A stretch of 20,629 bases of DNA from SIG480 sp045595365 (lineage in GTDB: Bacteria; Bacillota; Clostridia; Oscillospirales; JAAYXM01), in NCBI GenBank assembly GCA_045595365.1, contig JAZOAI010000018.1:1-20629 (forward strand). The letters run 5' to 3'. Made by a program: the position numbers and the translations under genes. This document shows, in pieces, positions 1 to 6,960 of this stretch. Each line of letters opens with the position of its first letter. The first letter of the stretch is position 1. The notes below the pieces were generated by a model, which worked only from the letters and a program-made list of their open reading frames with translations, had not been told where the DNA came from and did not search any database.

Positions 1-2
1 TA

Positions 3-362
3 GAGGAAAACAAAGCAATAACAAAACCTGTAGAGATAAATGGTACAGAAGTTCCAATTGATTATTATATTTCTGATTTGGTAAAGTATCTTGAAGAAAA
101 GGGTTATTATCCTTTGGCAAGTTGTTCTGGTTTGCAGGAAGAACATCAGCAGTCAATACATAGACCAAAGCAGGGTTATTTGGCTGTTAAGTATTATGAT
201 AATTACTATAAATACTTAATTGATAACTTGACTGTTGAAGGTATTGCAGTAGAAAAAAGTGAGTGTTATTTACAACCATCAATAAATATAACTGTAAAAG
301 GAAACACAGATGAAGAAATAAAAAGGCTATGGAATATGCTTTTTGAGTTTATTAAGAAGTAA
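3..362 (+). CDS. Hypothetical protein of the AT-rich element, 5' end outside the window
   Basis: The reading frame is open from the window edge to a TAA at 360-362, giving at least 119 residues. The only start-like codon inside is a TTG at 78 without a convincing ribosome binding site, and the frame continues upstream of it, so the true start probably lies to the left. The protein is rich in Lys, Glu, Tyr and Asn and has no signal peptide or membrane segment. It carries an S-C-S-G stretch followed by His/Gln-rich residues, then a region predicted to alternate strands and helices and ending in a Glu/Lys helix. I do not recognise a family. The SCSG element slightly recalls TYW3-like proteins, but that is not enough for a call. 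It is followed directly by a strong terminator, so it is the last gene of its transcript. Confidence 0.6.
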   Translation, partial: EENKAITKPVEINGTEVPIDYYISDLVKYLEEKGYYPLASCSGLQEEHQQSIHRPKQGYLAVKYYDNYYKYLIDNLTVEGIAVEKSECYLQPSINITVKGNTDEEIKRLWNMLFEFIKK

Positions 363-373
363 AAAGAAATAAG

Positions 374-412
374 AAAAGGTACAAATGAGATGAAATTTCA
401 TTTGTACCTTTT
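374..412 (+). terminator. Rho-independent terminator after the partial left-edge gene
   Basis: A perfect 15-bp inverted repeat (374-388 with 398-412, loop of 9) starts 12 bases after the stop codon at 362. The outer arm is A-rich on the left and T-rich on the right, giving a U tract in the RNA. It should end transcription from the mobile-element gene before comM, and by symmetry could work in both directions. Confidence 0.8.
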
Positions 413-486
413 ATCTTTAAGCAGTATATTATAACACACGTTATGAAAAAAATCAACCCAAAAATACAACTATTTTTCATTTTCTC

Positions 487-515
487 TTGCATTATTGATA
501 TCAAAGTGCTATAAT
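487..515 (+). promoter_or_regulatory. Sigma-A type promoter at the element end, firing into comM
   Basis: TTGCAT at 487-492 and TATAAT at 510-515 are separated by exactly 17 bases. The predicted start is near 522, leaving a leader of about 80 bases before the ATG at 605, which has a GAGGA ribosome binding site at 592-596. The promoter lies wholly in the AT-rich DNA and points out of the element, so it would drive the chimeric comM and probably the lipoprotein gene behind it. Confidence 0.7.
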
Positions 516-604
516 ATTAAGTTGAGAATGAATATGTTATTTTAGAGGGAATCTGCAATACTTCAATCTGACATATCTTCGTTGTAATTTTTGAGGAATA
601 AACT

Positions 605-1624
605 ATGGTTAGAATAAATGAAAATTTAAAATATCCGTCAGTAGTGGTCTTGTTTTATGGTGAAAACAAGGTGATTTTTTCATTTTATAAAATTGGAAAA
701 AAGCCTTGCAATCATAAGAAAACAACAACCGTGTATATGTATTCAACTATAATTATGATAGGCCCTCCGGGTTCCGGCAAGAGTATGCTCGCTGAGCGCA
801 TCCCCTCAATTCTCCCCGATATGACATATGAAGAGTCCCTTAAGACAACGGGGCTTCACTCTATCCGCGGCCTTGTTTCGAACGAAGAGCCGCTCGTGAC
901 ACACAGGCCCTTCCGCGCGCCGCACCACACAGCGACTACGGTTGCCCTTTCAGGCGGCGGAGCTTCTCTTTTGCCCGGCGAGCTTTCGCTTTCCCATAAC
1001 GGCATCCTTTTCCTCGACGAGCTTCCCGAGTTTCGCCGCGATACGCTCGAAATTCTCCGGCAACCTATGGAAACCGGAGAAATCACAATCTCCCGCGCAG
1101 CAGGTTCGGTCACCTATCCCGCCCGTTTTATGCTTGTCTGTGCGATGAACCCATGCAAATGCGGATGGCGGGGATATGAGGGGGATGCACACGAATGCAC
1201 CTGTTCAGACCAATCTGTTAAGAACTATATGGGGAAAATTTCAGGGCCTCTTCTTGACAGAATTGATATCCACGTTTCAGTCCCCGGCGTTACCTATGAC
1301 GATATGTCAAATAACGAAAAGGGAGAAAGCTCCTCAGAAATCAGAAAACGCGTGAACTTAGCAAGAGAAAAGGCGCGGGCACGCGGAGTCCTCTGCAATG
1401 CCGAGCTTTCTGCCTCTGCGCTTCACGAAATTATAAGCCTCGACGATGCAGCGAAAAGCCTTCTCAAGGCAGCTTTTGACTCTCTGGGGCTTACCGGCCG
1501 TTCATATGACAAAATTCTGCGGCTTGCTCTTACAATCGCAGACCTTGCAGGCTCTGATGTTGTTCTTGCGCCTCACATTGCAGAGGCGATTCAATACCGT
1601 TCTCTTGACAGAAGTAACGATTAA
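605..1624 (+). CDS. comM: ComM/YifB Mg-chelatase-like AAA+ ATPase, N-terminus lost and replaced (chimeric)
   Basis: From residue 49 on this is a ComM/YifB protein: Walker A G-P-P-G-S-G-K-S at 53-60, RAPHHTAT at 104-111, Walker B I-L-F-L-D-E at 134-139, AMNPCKCG with further cysteines at 180-201, and the C-terminal Mg_chelatase_C domain ending in the usual AEAIQYRSLDR. ComM proteins are about 500 residues, with Walker A near residue 210. Here it is at 53, so the N-terminal ChlI-like domain is missing. Residues 1-48 come from AT-rich foreign DNA and resemble nothing in the family. In proteobacteria ComM is a helicase that promotes branch migration during natural transformation; this copy has the ATPase core only and is probably inactive or altered. 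The frame is open, with promoter, ribosome binding site and ATG, so a shortened protein could be made. The missing 5' half should lie on the far side of the insertion. Confidence 0.85.
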   Translation: MVRINENLKYPSVVVLFYGENKVIFSFYKIGKKPCNHKKTTTVYMYSTIIMIGPPGSGKSMLAERIPSILPDMTYEESLKTTGLHSIRGLVSNEEPLVTHRPFRAPHHTATTVALSGGGASLLPGELSLSHNGILFLDELPEFRRDTLEILRQPMETGEITISRAAGSVTYPARFMLVCAMNPCKCGWRGYEGDAHECTCSDQSVKNYMGKISGPLLDRIDIHVSVPGVTYDDMSNNEKGESSSEIRKRVNLAREKARARGVLCNAELSASALHEIISLDDAAKSLLKAAFDSLGLTGRSYDKILRLALTIADLAGSDVVLAPHIAEAIQYRSLDRSND

Positions 1625-1658
1625 TAGCTTTCATATAAACAAATCGGGAGGAATGAAA

Positions 1659-2609
1659 ATGAAAAAACTTATCTCTGTTTTTTGTATTCTTTTCACTATC
1701 TTCAGTTTTTCAGCATGCACGCCGAATGAAGAGGATTATCTCTCAGGTGTTTCAAACGAGCCTCCTGTTGAGGAGGATGAGAATGAGTTTGCAAGGTATG
1801 AAAACCAGCTTTACGGAATCATTCTGGAATACCCCGAAACATATGAGCGCATAGGAAACTTTGATGCCGACGGCTACATCAGCTTTGAGGGTGACGGGAA
1901 TGCGGTTTTTATCTATGTTCCGGATGACGAGTCGGATCTGCTTATGACGACAGAGGAATATGCATATGATATTCTGAATCTTCCGAAGTCTGAAAACGCC
2001 GCCACGGTTACCTATGGCAAAACTACGGGATTCAGAACCTTTTCAAAAGCGGGCGGCCGCATAACCGTTGAATTTGTAGTCCGAGGGCTTAACGCGTTCT
2101 ACCGCTTTGCTTATGCTTCCCCTGAATCCCTTTTCTCCGAGGATGACCCGATTTTCTCCGGCGTTATGGCCTCCATAAGAATCGACGACGGCAAATATAC
2201 TCTTCTGAATAAGATGCTTGCAGAATATACAATCCTTCTCGAATACGCGACGTCAATGCAATACGCAACGGATGCAAACTACGCAAACCACTGTCTCAAT
2301 ACTTTTGAGACTTCGGGTGAGGAGAGCTATCTCAAAAATGCAACGGATACCTTTACGTCGATGAAAGAAAAGCTTGATGAGATCTGCACTCATGTCCAGG
2401 GTGAGGGCGAAAGCTTCCCTGATTTGTGGAACAAAATTTCAGCGACCGCAAAAAGAATGTCTGATGCCTGCAGTTCGGCGATTTCGGCCATAGAAACAGG
2501 AAACATGGCAGACGCTCAGAAGATATCGCGAACAGATTTCACTTATGATCTGAGCGACAGTGCGGAAATGTTTATCTCTGCAATAGATACGGAAATAGGT
2601 GAATATTAA
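1659..2609 (+). CDS. Putative lipoprotein of unknown function
   Basis: The start is ATG 1659, seven bases after a GGGAGG ribosome binding site at 1646-1651; the ATG at 1653 is too close to that site, and the frame upstream of it overlaps comM. The product is 316 residues. It opens with a typical lipoprotein signal: M-K-K, a hydrophobic stretch, and the lipobox F-S-A-C with the lipidated cysteine at residue 20. An acidic linker rich in Glu, Asp and Pro (about 25-45) follows, then a mixed alpha/beta part to about 180 that resembles PsbP-like or substrate-binding folds only in general texture, then a helical C-terminal half. I recognise no named family. It lies 34 bases after comM on the same strand, so it is probably co-transcribed, now perhaps from the element-borne promoter. 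It is expected to sit on the outer face of the membrane. Confidence 0.8.
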   Translation: MKKLISVFCILFTIFSFSACTPNEEDYLSGVSNEPPVEEDENEFARYENQLYGIILEYPETYERIGNFDADGYISFEGDGNAVFIYVPDDESDLLMTTEEYAYDILNLPKSENAATVTYGKTTGFRTFSKAGGRITVEFVVRGLNAFYRFAYASPESLFSEDDPIFSGVMASIRIDDGKYTLLNKMLAEYTILLEYATSMQYATDANYANHCLNTFETSGEESYLKNATDTFTSMKEKLDEICTHVQGEGESFPDLWNKISATAKRMSDACSSAISAIETGNMADAQKISRTDFTYDLSDSAEMFISAIDTEIGEY

Positions 2610-2616
2610 AACCTAA

Positions 2617-2654
2617 AAGGGTTTGTAGCAAAATGCATTTTGCTACAAACCCTT
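2617..2654. repeat. Perfect 38-bp palindrome (copy 1), doubling as bidirectional terminator
   Basis: Arms 2617-2635 and 2636-2654 are exact reverse complements with no loop bases. The element lies between two convergent genes (lipoprotein stop 2609, yfbR stop 2657) and is flanked by short T tracts on both strands, so it can end both transcripts. A second copy with the same 38 bases occurs at 11507-11546, so this is a dispersed REP-like repeat and not only a local terminator. Confidence 0.85.
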
Positions 2655-2656
2655 GT

Positions 2657-3226
2657 TTATAGTTCATCTACTGTCACGGTAAACGCGGCCAGATAATTTT
2701 CGATAAAATATTCAACCTCCGGAAGCGATAATTTTTTAAGAGCTTCCATCGTCTGCCGTTCTGCTTTTTCAAAATCGCGGTTTCCCGCATTTTTTTCTTC
2801 GCAGCATTTTATGTAAGCATCGAGCTTATCAGCCGCACGGACTATGAGCAAAATCTTTTCATCGTTACAAAGCGCAGTTTCCCTTATCCCTCTCTTTATC
2901 TTCAAATCGAGCATATTAATAAGCTTTTCTGCTGCCTCAGCTTCAATTTTTTTATACGCGCACCTTATATCCGCGCCGTAATACTTTATCGGGGTTGGCA
3001 GGTCTCCGGTGAGGATTTCCGGCATATCGTGGTAAAGAGCCACTGCTGCTGCGCGCTCGGGGCTTACGTTGTTCCCGAAAACATCGCGCGAAATGACGGC
3101 AAGGGCATGAGCAAGCACGGAAACGTGGAACGAATGCTCCGCAAGGTTTTCAACGCGGGTGTTTCGCATAAGCGACCAGCGCGAAATATATTTCATCCGA
3201 TATATAAATGCGAAAAATTTATTCAT
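2657..3226 (-). CDS. yfbR: YfbR-type HD-domain 5'-deoxynucleotidase
   Basis: It probably hydrolyses deoxyribonucleoside 5'-monophosphates to deoxynucleosides and phosphate in the cytoplasm (established for E. coli YfbR). The 189-residue protein aligns over its whole length with YfbR (199 aa). It has the substrate-binding R-W (16-17), the first metal ligand H31 in E-H-S, the HD motif with H66-D67 followed by E70, the G-D-L-P-T-P motif with D75, and D133 in the last ligand position, so the active site looks complete. The start is ATG 3226, seven bases downstream of an AGAGGG ribosome binding site; the GTG at 3232 is too near that site. It is the last gene of a three-gene minus-strand operon, 16 bases after the ECF S component stop, and is followed by the 2617-2654 palindrome. 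Confidence 0.88.
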   Translation of the reverse strand: MNKFFAFIYRMKYISRWSLMRNTRVENLAEHSFHVSVLAHALAVISRDVFGNNVSPERAAAVALYHDMPEILTGDLPTPIKYYGADIRCAYKKIEAEAAEKLINMLDLKIKRGIRETALCNDEKILLIVRAADKLDAYIKCCEEKNAGNRDFEKAERQTMEALKKLSLPEVEYFIENYLAAFTVTVDEL

Positions 3227-3242
3227 CGGCACACCCTCTGCC

Positions 3243-3875
3243 TTATCTTATAAAGCTCTTTTCCCGTGCAACAGCGATAGCTTTTCCAACCGCTGTGCAG
3301 ATTACAACTGCCGCCACGGCTTCGATGATTCCGTTGAAGCCTACTACACCCAGAATAATTTTGATCAATGCCGCGTAGGTAGTTACGCCATACGCTGTTG
3401 CCATACTGTCAAACGCGAAGAGGCAAAGACCACCGAGATAGAATATCGTATTTGTCATCGACCCGACAAATGCGGCAAGGCTCATCGCACCTACATGAGA
3501 CTTGTCTATTTTGGACATTCCCTTGTATGTGAGAGCCGAAAATACTCCGCAAAGTATACGCGGAAGGAAAATAATCATTACAATTAGGAAAAGGTTGTAT
3601 ATTCCAAAGCCTCCTGTACTCTTTCCGAGCATAAGCTGTGCCGTAATATCAACAGGGTTTCTGAAGCACTGAATAAGGCTCGTCATCCCGAAAACAGAGC
3701 CGAGCAGGGCTCCTCCGCGAACACCCAGAGAATAGCTACCGATAATAACGGGCATATGCGTTGTAGTGATAGAAACGATAAGCGGAATAAAGCCGAGGGG
3801 GGTAAGCCCGAGAACTACCGTTATTGCAACAAAAAGTGCGTATAATACCATTTCATATGTTTTGTTTCTGTTCAT
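3243..3875 (-). CDS. ECF transporter S component (substrate-binding membrane subunit)
   Basis: The 210-residue protein is almost entirely hydrophobic, with about six membrane segments. It has the early stretch typical of PF12822-type ECF S components: L-G-F-I-P-L followed by a T-T-T-H-M-P-V-I-I-G-type segment, then a G-A-L-L-G-S-V-F-G-type helix. S components bind a vitamin or related micronutrient and pair with a shared EcfA-EcfA'-T energising module encoded elsewhere; none is seen here. The sequence recalls pantothenate-type (PanT) S components, but that is from memory and the substrate should be treated as unassigned. It has an AGAGAGGT ribosome binding site before ATG 3875, 19 bases after the previous gene. 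Neighbours (a YwlG-like protein and a nucleotidase) do not settle the substrate. Confidence 0.82.
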   Translation of the reverse strand: MNRNKTYEMVLYALFVAITVVLGLTPLGFIPLIVSITTTHMPVIIGSYSLGVRGGALLGSVFGMTSLIQCFRNPVDITAQLMLGKSTGGFGIYNLFLIVMIIFLPRILCGVFSALTYKGMSKIDKSHVGAMSLAAFVGSMTNTIFYLGGLCLFAFDSMATAYGVTTYAALIKIILGVVGFNGIIEAVAAVVICTAVGKAIAVAREKSFIR

Positions 3876-3894
3876 GTAGTTTTACCTCTCTTTC

Positions 3895-4440
3895 TTACTT
3901 TAGCTCATCGTCATAATGTGCGCGCTCACCGCCGATGAACTTTGCGCGGCTTCTTGCACAGACGAGGTGCGCCTGCCCTATTGATTTTACGGACAACCTG
4001 CACGGAACGACTACCGGCCTGATATGCATACCGATAAGCGTATCCCCGATATCCATTCCCGCATCGGCGAGAAAGCTCTCTACCGCAACGGGATCTTCCA
4101 TAAATTTATACGCCGCAGTTGCAAAGGACCCGCCCGCTTTGGGCTGAGGCACCGCGTTGCAGATGTACGTGTTTTTTGCGGCCGCGCGTTCCATAATGAG
4201 CGCACGGTTTAAGTGTTCACAGCACTGCGCCGCAATATATATTCCCTTTTTGGAAAAAACATCTGCAAGAGAAGTGTAAATAACCTCTCCAAGCTCAGCG
4301 ATGCTTGAGGTCCCGATTTTTTCGCCCATAACCTCGCTTGTGGAGCATCCTACCGCGACAACATCACCTGTCTTGAGCTTTGCTGAAACGATAAGTTCCT
4401 CCGCTGCAAGCGCAAGGTTTTTTTTGATTTCTTCGTGCAT
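3895..4440 (-). CDS. TIGR01440/YwlG-like (DUF436) protein
   Basis: The 181-residue soluble protein matches the YwlG/TIGR01440 family (about 180 aa) in length and motifs: the VGCSTSEVMGEKIG segment near residues 30-43, the A-A-Q-C-C-E-H-L-N-R-A-L segment near 70-81, the V-P-Q-P-K-A-G-G-S motif, and G-M-H-I-R-P-V-V-V-P near the C-terminus. The conserved Cys/His/Asn cluster C-C-E-H-L-N-R looks like a binding or catalytic site, but to my knowledge no reaction has been assigned to the family. It is the first gene of the operon, about 33 bases downstream of the predicted transcription start from the promoter at 4480-4508. The ribosome binding site is weak (GGTGG). The conserved neighbourhood is the only clue to its role, and it is not strong. 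Confidence 0.82.
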   Translation of the reverse strand: MHEEIKKNLALAAEELIVSAKLKTGDVVAVGCSTSEVMGEKIGTSSIAELGEVIYTSLADVFSKKGIYIAAQCCEHLNRALIMERAAAKNTYICNAVPQPKAGGSFATAAYKFMEDPVAVESFLADAGMDIGDTLIGMHIRPVVVPCRLSVKSIGQAHLVCARSRAKFIGGERAHYDDELK

Positions 4441-4479
4441 TTTAAAACCACCGTCCGAATAATTTATCTCTCTATGATA

Positions 4480-4508
4480 ATTATACTATATTTGATTTTC
4501 TTTATCAA
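4480..4508 (-). promoter_or_regulatory. Promoter of the YwlG-like/ECF-S/yfbR operon
   Basis: On the minus strand TTGATA (4508-4503) is followed after exactly 17 bases by TATAAT (4485-4480), with a predicted start near 4473. The -35 box lies directly beside the nfnB terminator, so the two transcription units are tightly packed. Confidence 0.8.
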
Positions 4509-4513
4509 CAAAA

Positions 4514-4541
4514 AAATAAAGGCTCAGCCGAGCCTTTATTT
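4514..4541 (-). terminator. Rho-independent terminator of nfnA-nfnB
   Basis: A perfect 12-bp stem with GC core (4530-4541 with 4514-4525, loop of 4) begins 11 bases after the nfnB stop. On the minus strand it is followed by an unbroken T run. The stem also ends in A/T tracts on the other strand, so it could work both ways, but no plus-strand gene ends here. Confidence 0.88.
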
Positions 4542-4552
4542 TTATCTTTAAA

Positions 4553-5932
4553 TTATTTCCCCATTATTGCGCGGTCAATTTCCTCTGCTGCAGTTTTTCC
4601 TGCGCCCATCGCAAGAATAACGGTTGCAGCCCCTGTAACCGCGTCTCCGCCGGCCCAGACCATATCGCGGCTTGTCTTGCCGTTCTCATCGGCGCAGATT
4701 CCGCCCCAGCGCTGTGTCTCGAGGCCTTCTGTCGACGAGGCAATAAGCGGATTCGGAGATGTGCCGATAGCCATAATGACGCAGTCACACTCCATATCAA
4801 ACTCGCTTCCCTCAATAACTACCGGGCGGGCACGGCCTGACTCATCAGGCTCCGAAAGCTCCATTCTCTGGCACGTAATTGAGGAAACTCTGCCGTCAGT
4901 TCCGTTTATTTCAATAGGTGAAGTTAAGAATTCAAACTTGATTCCCTCCTCAAGCGCGTGTTCGACTTCCTCACGGCGCGCGGGAAGCTCTTTTTCCGTT
5001 CTGCGGTATACGAGAGTAACCTCGGCGCCCGTGCGCCTTGCTGAACGGGCAGCATCCATTGCAACGTTTCCGCCGCCTACAACGACTGTGTGTTTTGCGC
5101 GGAAAATAGGTGTGCGTGAGGTCTCCTTATACGCCTCCATAAGATTGATTCGCGTCAAAAACTCATTCGCGGAATAAACACAGTTGAGGTTCTCTCCCGG
5201 AATTTTCATAAATTTGGGAAGACCCGCGCCCGAGCCGATGAACACAGCCTCATATCCTTCTTCAAACAGCTCGTCAACAAGAAGCGTTTTTCCGATAATC
5301 ATATTTGTCTTAATCTCTACGCCAAGCGCTTTAAGAGATTCAATCTCATTCTTTACAACAGTGTTCGGGAGGCGGAACTCGGGGATGCCGTAGCTCAGAA
5401 CTCCTCCTGCGACGTGAAGCGCTTCAAATATTGTCACCTCATATCCCTTTGCCGCAAGGCTTCCTGCACAGGCAAGCCCTGACGGACCTGCCCCGATAAC
5501 TGCTACGCGGTGACCGTTGCTCTCAGGCTTCTCCGGCTTTTCCGTCACATTCTTCATATGCCAGTCTGCCACAAATCGCTCAAGTCTTCCTATGGCAACG
5601 GGTTCACCCTTAATCCCGCGAACGCATTTTGATTCACACTGTGTCTCCTGCGGGCAGACTCTTCCGCATACTGCGGGGAGAGAGTTTGTTTCGGTTATAA
5701 CTTTATATGCACCTTCAAAATCGCCCTCGGCTACCTTCGCGATAAAGTCAGGAATTTTTACGTTTACAGGGCAGCCTCCTACACACGGGCGGTTTTTGCA
5801 CTGCAGGCAGCGCGCAGCCTCGTCAATCGCCTGCTGCTCTGTATATCCGAGCGCAACCTCATCGAAATTGTGGCTTCTTATCTCCGGCTCCTGCTGAGGC
5901 ATTTCATTTTTCTTCAAAGACATATTGGGCAT
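4553..5932 (-). CDS. nfnB: NfnB: NADPH-binding subunit of NADH-dependent ferredoxin:NADP+ oxidoreductase (glutamate synthase small-subunit fold)
   Basis: The 459-residue flavoprotein has the N-terminal Fe-S domain with two cysteine quartets (C42, C45, C50, C54 and C89, C93, C99, C103) for two [4Fe-4S] clusters, an FAD Rossmann motif G-A-G-P-S-G near 147-152, the Y-G-I-P-E-F-R-L-P segment at 181-189, and a second dinucleotide motif G-G-G-N-V-A-M-D at 286-293 for NADP(H). Such proteins are often labelled glutamate synthase beta subunit (GltD/GltA). Here the partner is NfnA, one base upstream, and no large GOGAT subunit is present, so the bifurcating Nfn complex is the better call: it exchanges electrons among NADPH, NAD+ and low-potential ferredoxin in the cytoplasm. 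The start is ATG 5932, eight bases after AAAGGAGGT; the longer frame upstream lies inside nfnA. The unit ends at the 4514-4541 terminator. Confidence 0.88.
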   Translation of the reverse strand: MPNMSLKKNEMPQQEPEIRSHNFDEVALGYTEQQAIDEAARCLQCKNRPCVGGCPVNVKIPDFIAKVAEGDFEGAYKVITETNSLPAVCGRVCPQETQCESKCVRGIKGEPVAIGRLERFVADWHMKNVTEKPEKPESNGHRVAVIGAGPSGLACAGSLAAKGYEVTIFEALHVAGGVLSYGIPEFRLPNTVVKNEIESLKALGVEIKTNMIIGKTLLVDELFEEGYEAVFIGSGAGLPKFMKIPGENLNCVYSANEFLTRINLMEAYKETSRTPIFRAKHTVVVGGGNVAMDAARSARRTGAEVTLVYRRTEKELPARREEVEHALEEGIKFEFLTSPIEINGTDGRVSSITCQRMELSEPDESGRARPVVIEGSEFDMECDCVIMAIGTSPNPLIASSTEGLETQRWGGICADENGKTSRDMVWAGGDAVTGAATVILAMGAGKTAAEEIDRAIMGK

Positions 5933-5933
5933 T

Positions 5934-6776
5934 TTATTCAACCTCCTTTTTGTAGAGATTACACGTCTCCTCACGTGAGTGAGACTCAAAGTCGCGGTAC
6001 ATAGAAGAGCGGCGGATAGCTTCGTCAAAATCGACAAGGTGCCCGTCAAACTCAGGCCCGTCAACACAGGCGAACTTAGTTTCCCCGCCGACAGTCAGGC
6101 GGCAACAGCCGCACATTCCCGTGCCGTCAATCATTATAGGGTTCATACTTACAACAGTTTTTATTCCGTATTCCTTCGTGAGAAGGGAAACAAACTTCAT
6201 CATCGGGAGCGGCCCTATGGCGATGACCTCGTCATACTTTCTGCCCCCGTCAATCAGGCGGCGCAAGGCTTCGGTAACAAGCCCGTGTTCCCCGTATGAG
6301 CCGTCATCCGTCAGAAGATGAAGCTCGCTGCTTGCGTTTTTGAACTCCTCTTCAAGAATTACCAAATCCTTTGTTCTGAATCCGCATATCGCATCGACAA
6401 ACGCGCCTTGCTCGTGGAGCTTTTTCGCAACCGGATACGCAATCGCAGTTCCGACACCACCGCCGACAACTGCGACGGTAGAAAGCCCCTCTGTTTCGGT
6501 TTTTCTTCCAAGCGGGCCTGCAAAATCGCAAATGAAATCGCCCTCTTCTTTATGCCTGAGAATTTCCGTTCCGGAGCCTACTATCTGGAAGATTATGGTA
6601 ACGGTTCCGAGGTCTCTGTCAAAATCGGCAACCGTGAGCGGAATTCTTTCGCTGTTTTCATCAGCGCGGAGAATTACAAACTGTCCGGCATTTGCGCGGT
6701 GAGCAACCTCCGGAGCCTTAATAATCATTCTGCATACGGTTGGGTTGAGGTATTCTTTTTTTAATATTTCGTACAT
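5934..6776 (-). CDS. nfnA: NfnA: NAD-binding, [2Fe-2S] subunit of NADH-dependent ferredoxin:NADP+ oxidoreductase
   Basis: The 280-residue protein belongs to the dihydroorotate/sulfide dehydrogenase electron-transfer family (ferredoxin-NADP reductase fold). The FAD-binding R-I-P-L-T-V is at 44-49, the NAD-binding G-G-G-V-G-T-A at 105-111, and near the C-terminus D217-G-T-G-M-C222-G-C-C225 with C237 provides the [2Fe-2S] site. In characterised NfnA one ligand of this cluster is an aspartate, and the aspartate is present here. Together with NfnB it forms the electron-bifurcating complex that balances NADH, NADPH and ferredoxin pools in anaerobes. PyrK-like and SudB-like roles are alternatives, but the immediate nfnB neighbour favours Nfn. 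The start ATG 6776 has an AGGGGAG ribosome binding site ten bases upstream. It has a promoter at 6802-6831 overlapped by a palindrome. Confidence 0.87.
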   Translation of the reverse strand: MYEILKKEYLNPTVCRMIIKAPEVAHRANAGQFVILRADENSERIPLTVADFDRDLGTVTIIFQIVGSGTEILRHKEEGDFICDFAGPLGRKTETEGLSTVAVVGGGVGTAIAYPVAKKLHEQGAFVDAICGFRTKDLVILEEEFKNASSELHLLTDDGSYGEHGLVTEALRRLIDGGRKYDEVIAIGPLPMMKFVSLLTKEYGIKTVVSMNPIMIDGTGMCGCCRLTVGGETKFACVDGPEFDGHLVDFDEAIRRSSMYRDFESHSREETCNLYKKEVE

Positions 6777-6801
6777 TTTTGCATTTCTCCCCTACACATA
6801 A

Positions 6802-6831
6802 ATTATACTTCCATATGATATATGTTATCAT
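6802..6831 (-). promoter_or_regulatory. nfnAB promoter with overlapping palindromic operator candidate
   Basis: On the minus strand a TATAAT box (6807-6802) lies 18 bases downstream of ATGATA (6831-6826), a 4-of-6 match to the -35 consensus. The palindrome ATGATA-N5-TATCAT (6815-6831) covers the -35 box and half of the spacer, where a repressor would act. It is not a Rex consensus site, and no cognate regulator is visible in the window. Confidence 0.5.
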
Positions 6832-6891
6832 TTTATTTTATCAGGGTCAACAGCAAAATTAAGACATATTTAAAATTTTTTGTAATATGTA

Positions 6892-6920
6892 TTTACGAAA
6901 AATGAAAAATCTTGTATAAT
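6892..6920 (+). promoter_or_regulatory. Promoter of the dnaD-like operon
   Basis: TTTACG (6892-6897), 17 bases, then a perfect TATAAT (6915-6920); predicted start near 6927. The gene at 6961 follows with an AAAGGAGGG ribosome binding site. Confidence 0.6.
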
Positions 6921-6960
6921 ATCAGTATATATGCTTATTGATTGAGAAAGGAGGGATAAG

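Larger units (their letters stand above)
1..756. mobile_element. Right end of a probable inserted mobile element (boundary approximate)
   Basis: The first ~750 bases are strikingly AT-rich and use AT-rich codons, whereas from about 757 onward the DNA has the GC-richer codon use of the other window genes. The change falls inside comM, a few codons before the Walker A motif, and everything N-terminal to that in normal ComM is absent. The simplest reading is an integrative element or prophage inserted in comM with its right end here. No integrase, terminal repeat or transposase is visible in the short part shown, so the element type is unknown. An assembly join or a chromosomal rearrangement are alternatives. 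The exact crossover, somewhere between about 745 and 757, cannot be fixed without the intact target. Confidence 0.55.

Noticed and set aside
1446..1658. N-terminal extension of the lipoprotein frame into comM
   Set aside because: The longer frame overlaps comM in another frame, has no ribosome binding site, and would bury the signal peptide that clearly begins at ATG 1659.
4553..5932. Small subunit of NADPH-dependent glutamate synthase (GOGAT)
   Set aside because: The fold is the same, but no large glutamate synthase subunit is present and an NfnA-type gene lies one base upstream, so the bifurcating Nfn complex fits better.
6815..6831. Rex operator at the nfnAB promoter
   Set aside because: ATGATA-N5-TATCAT has the wrong half-site and spacing for TTGTTAA-N4-TTAACAA; kept only as an operator for an unknown regulator.
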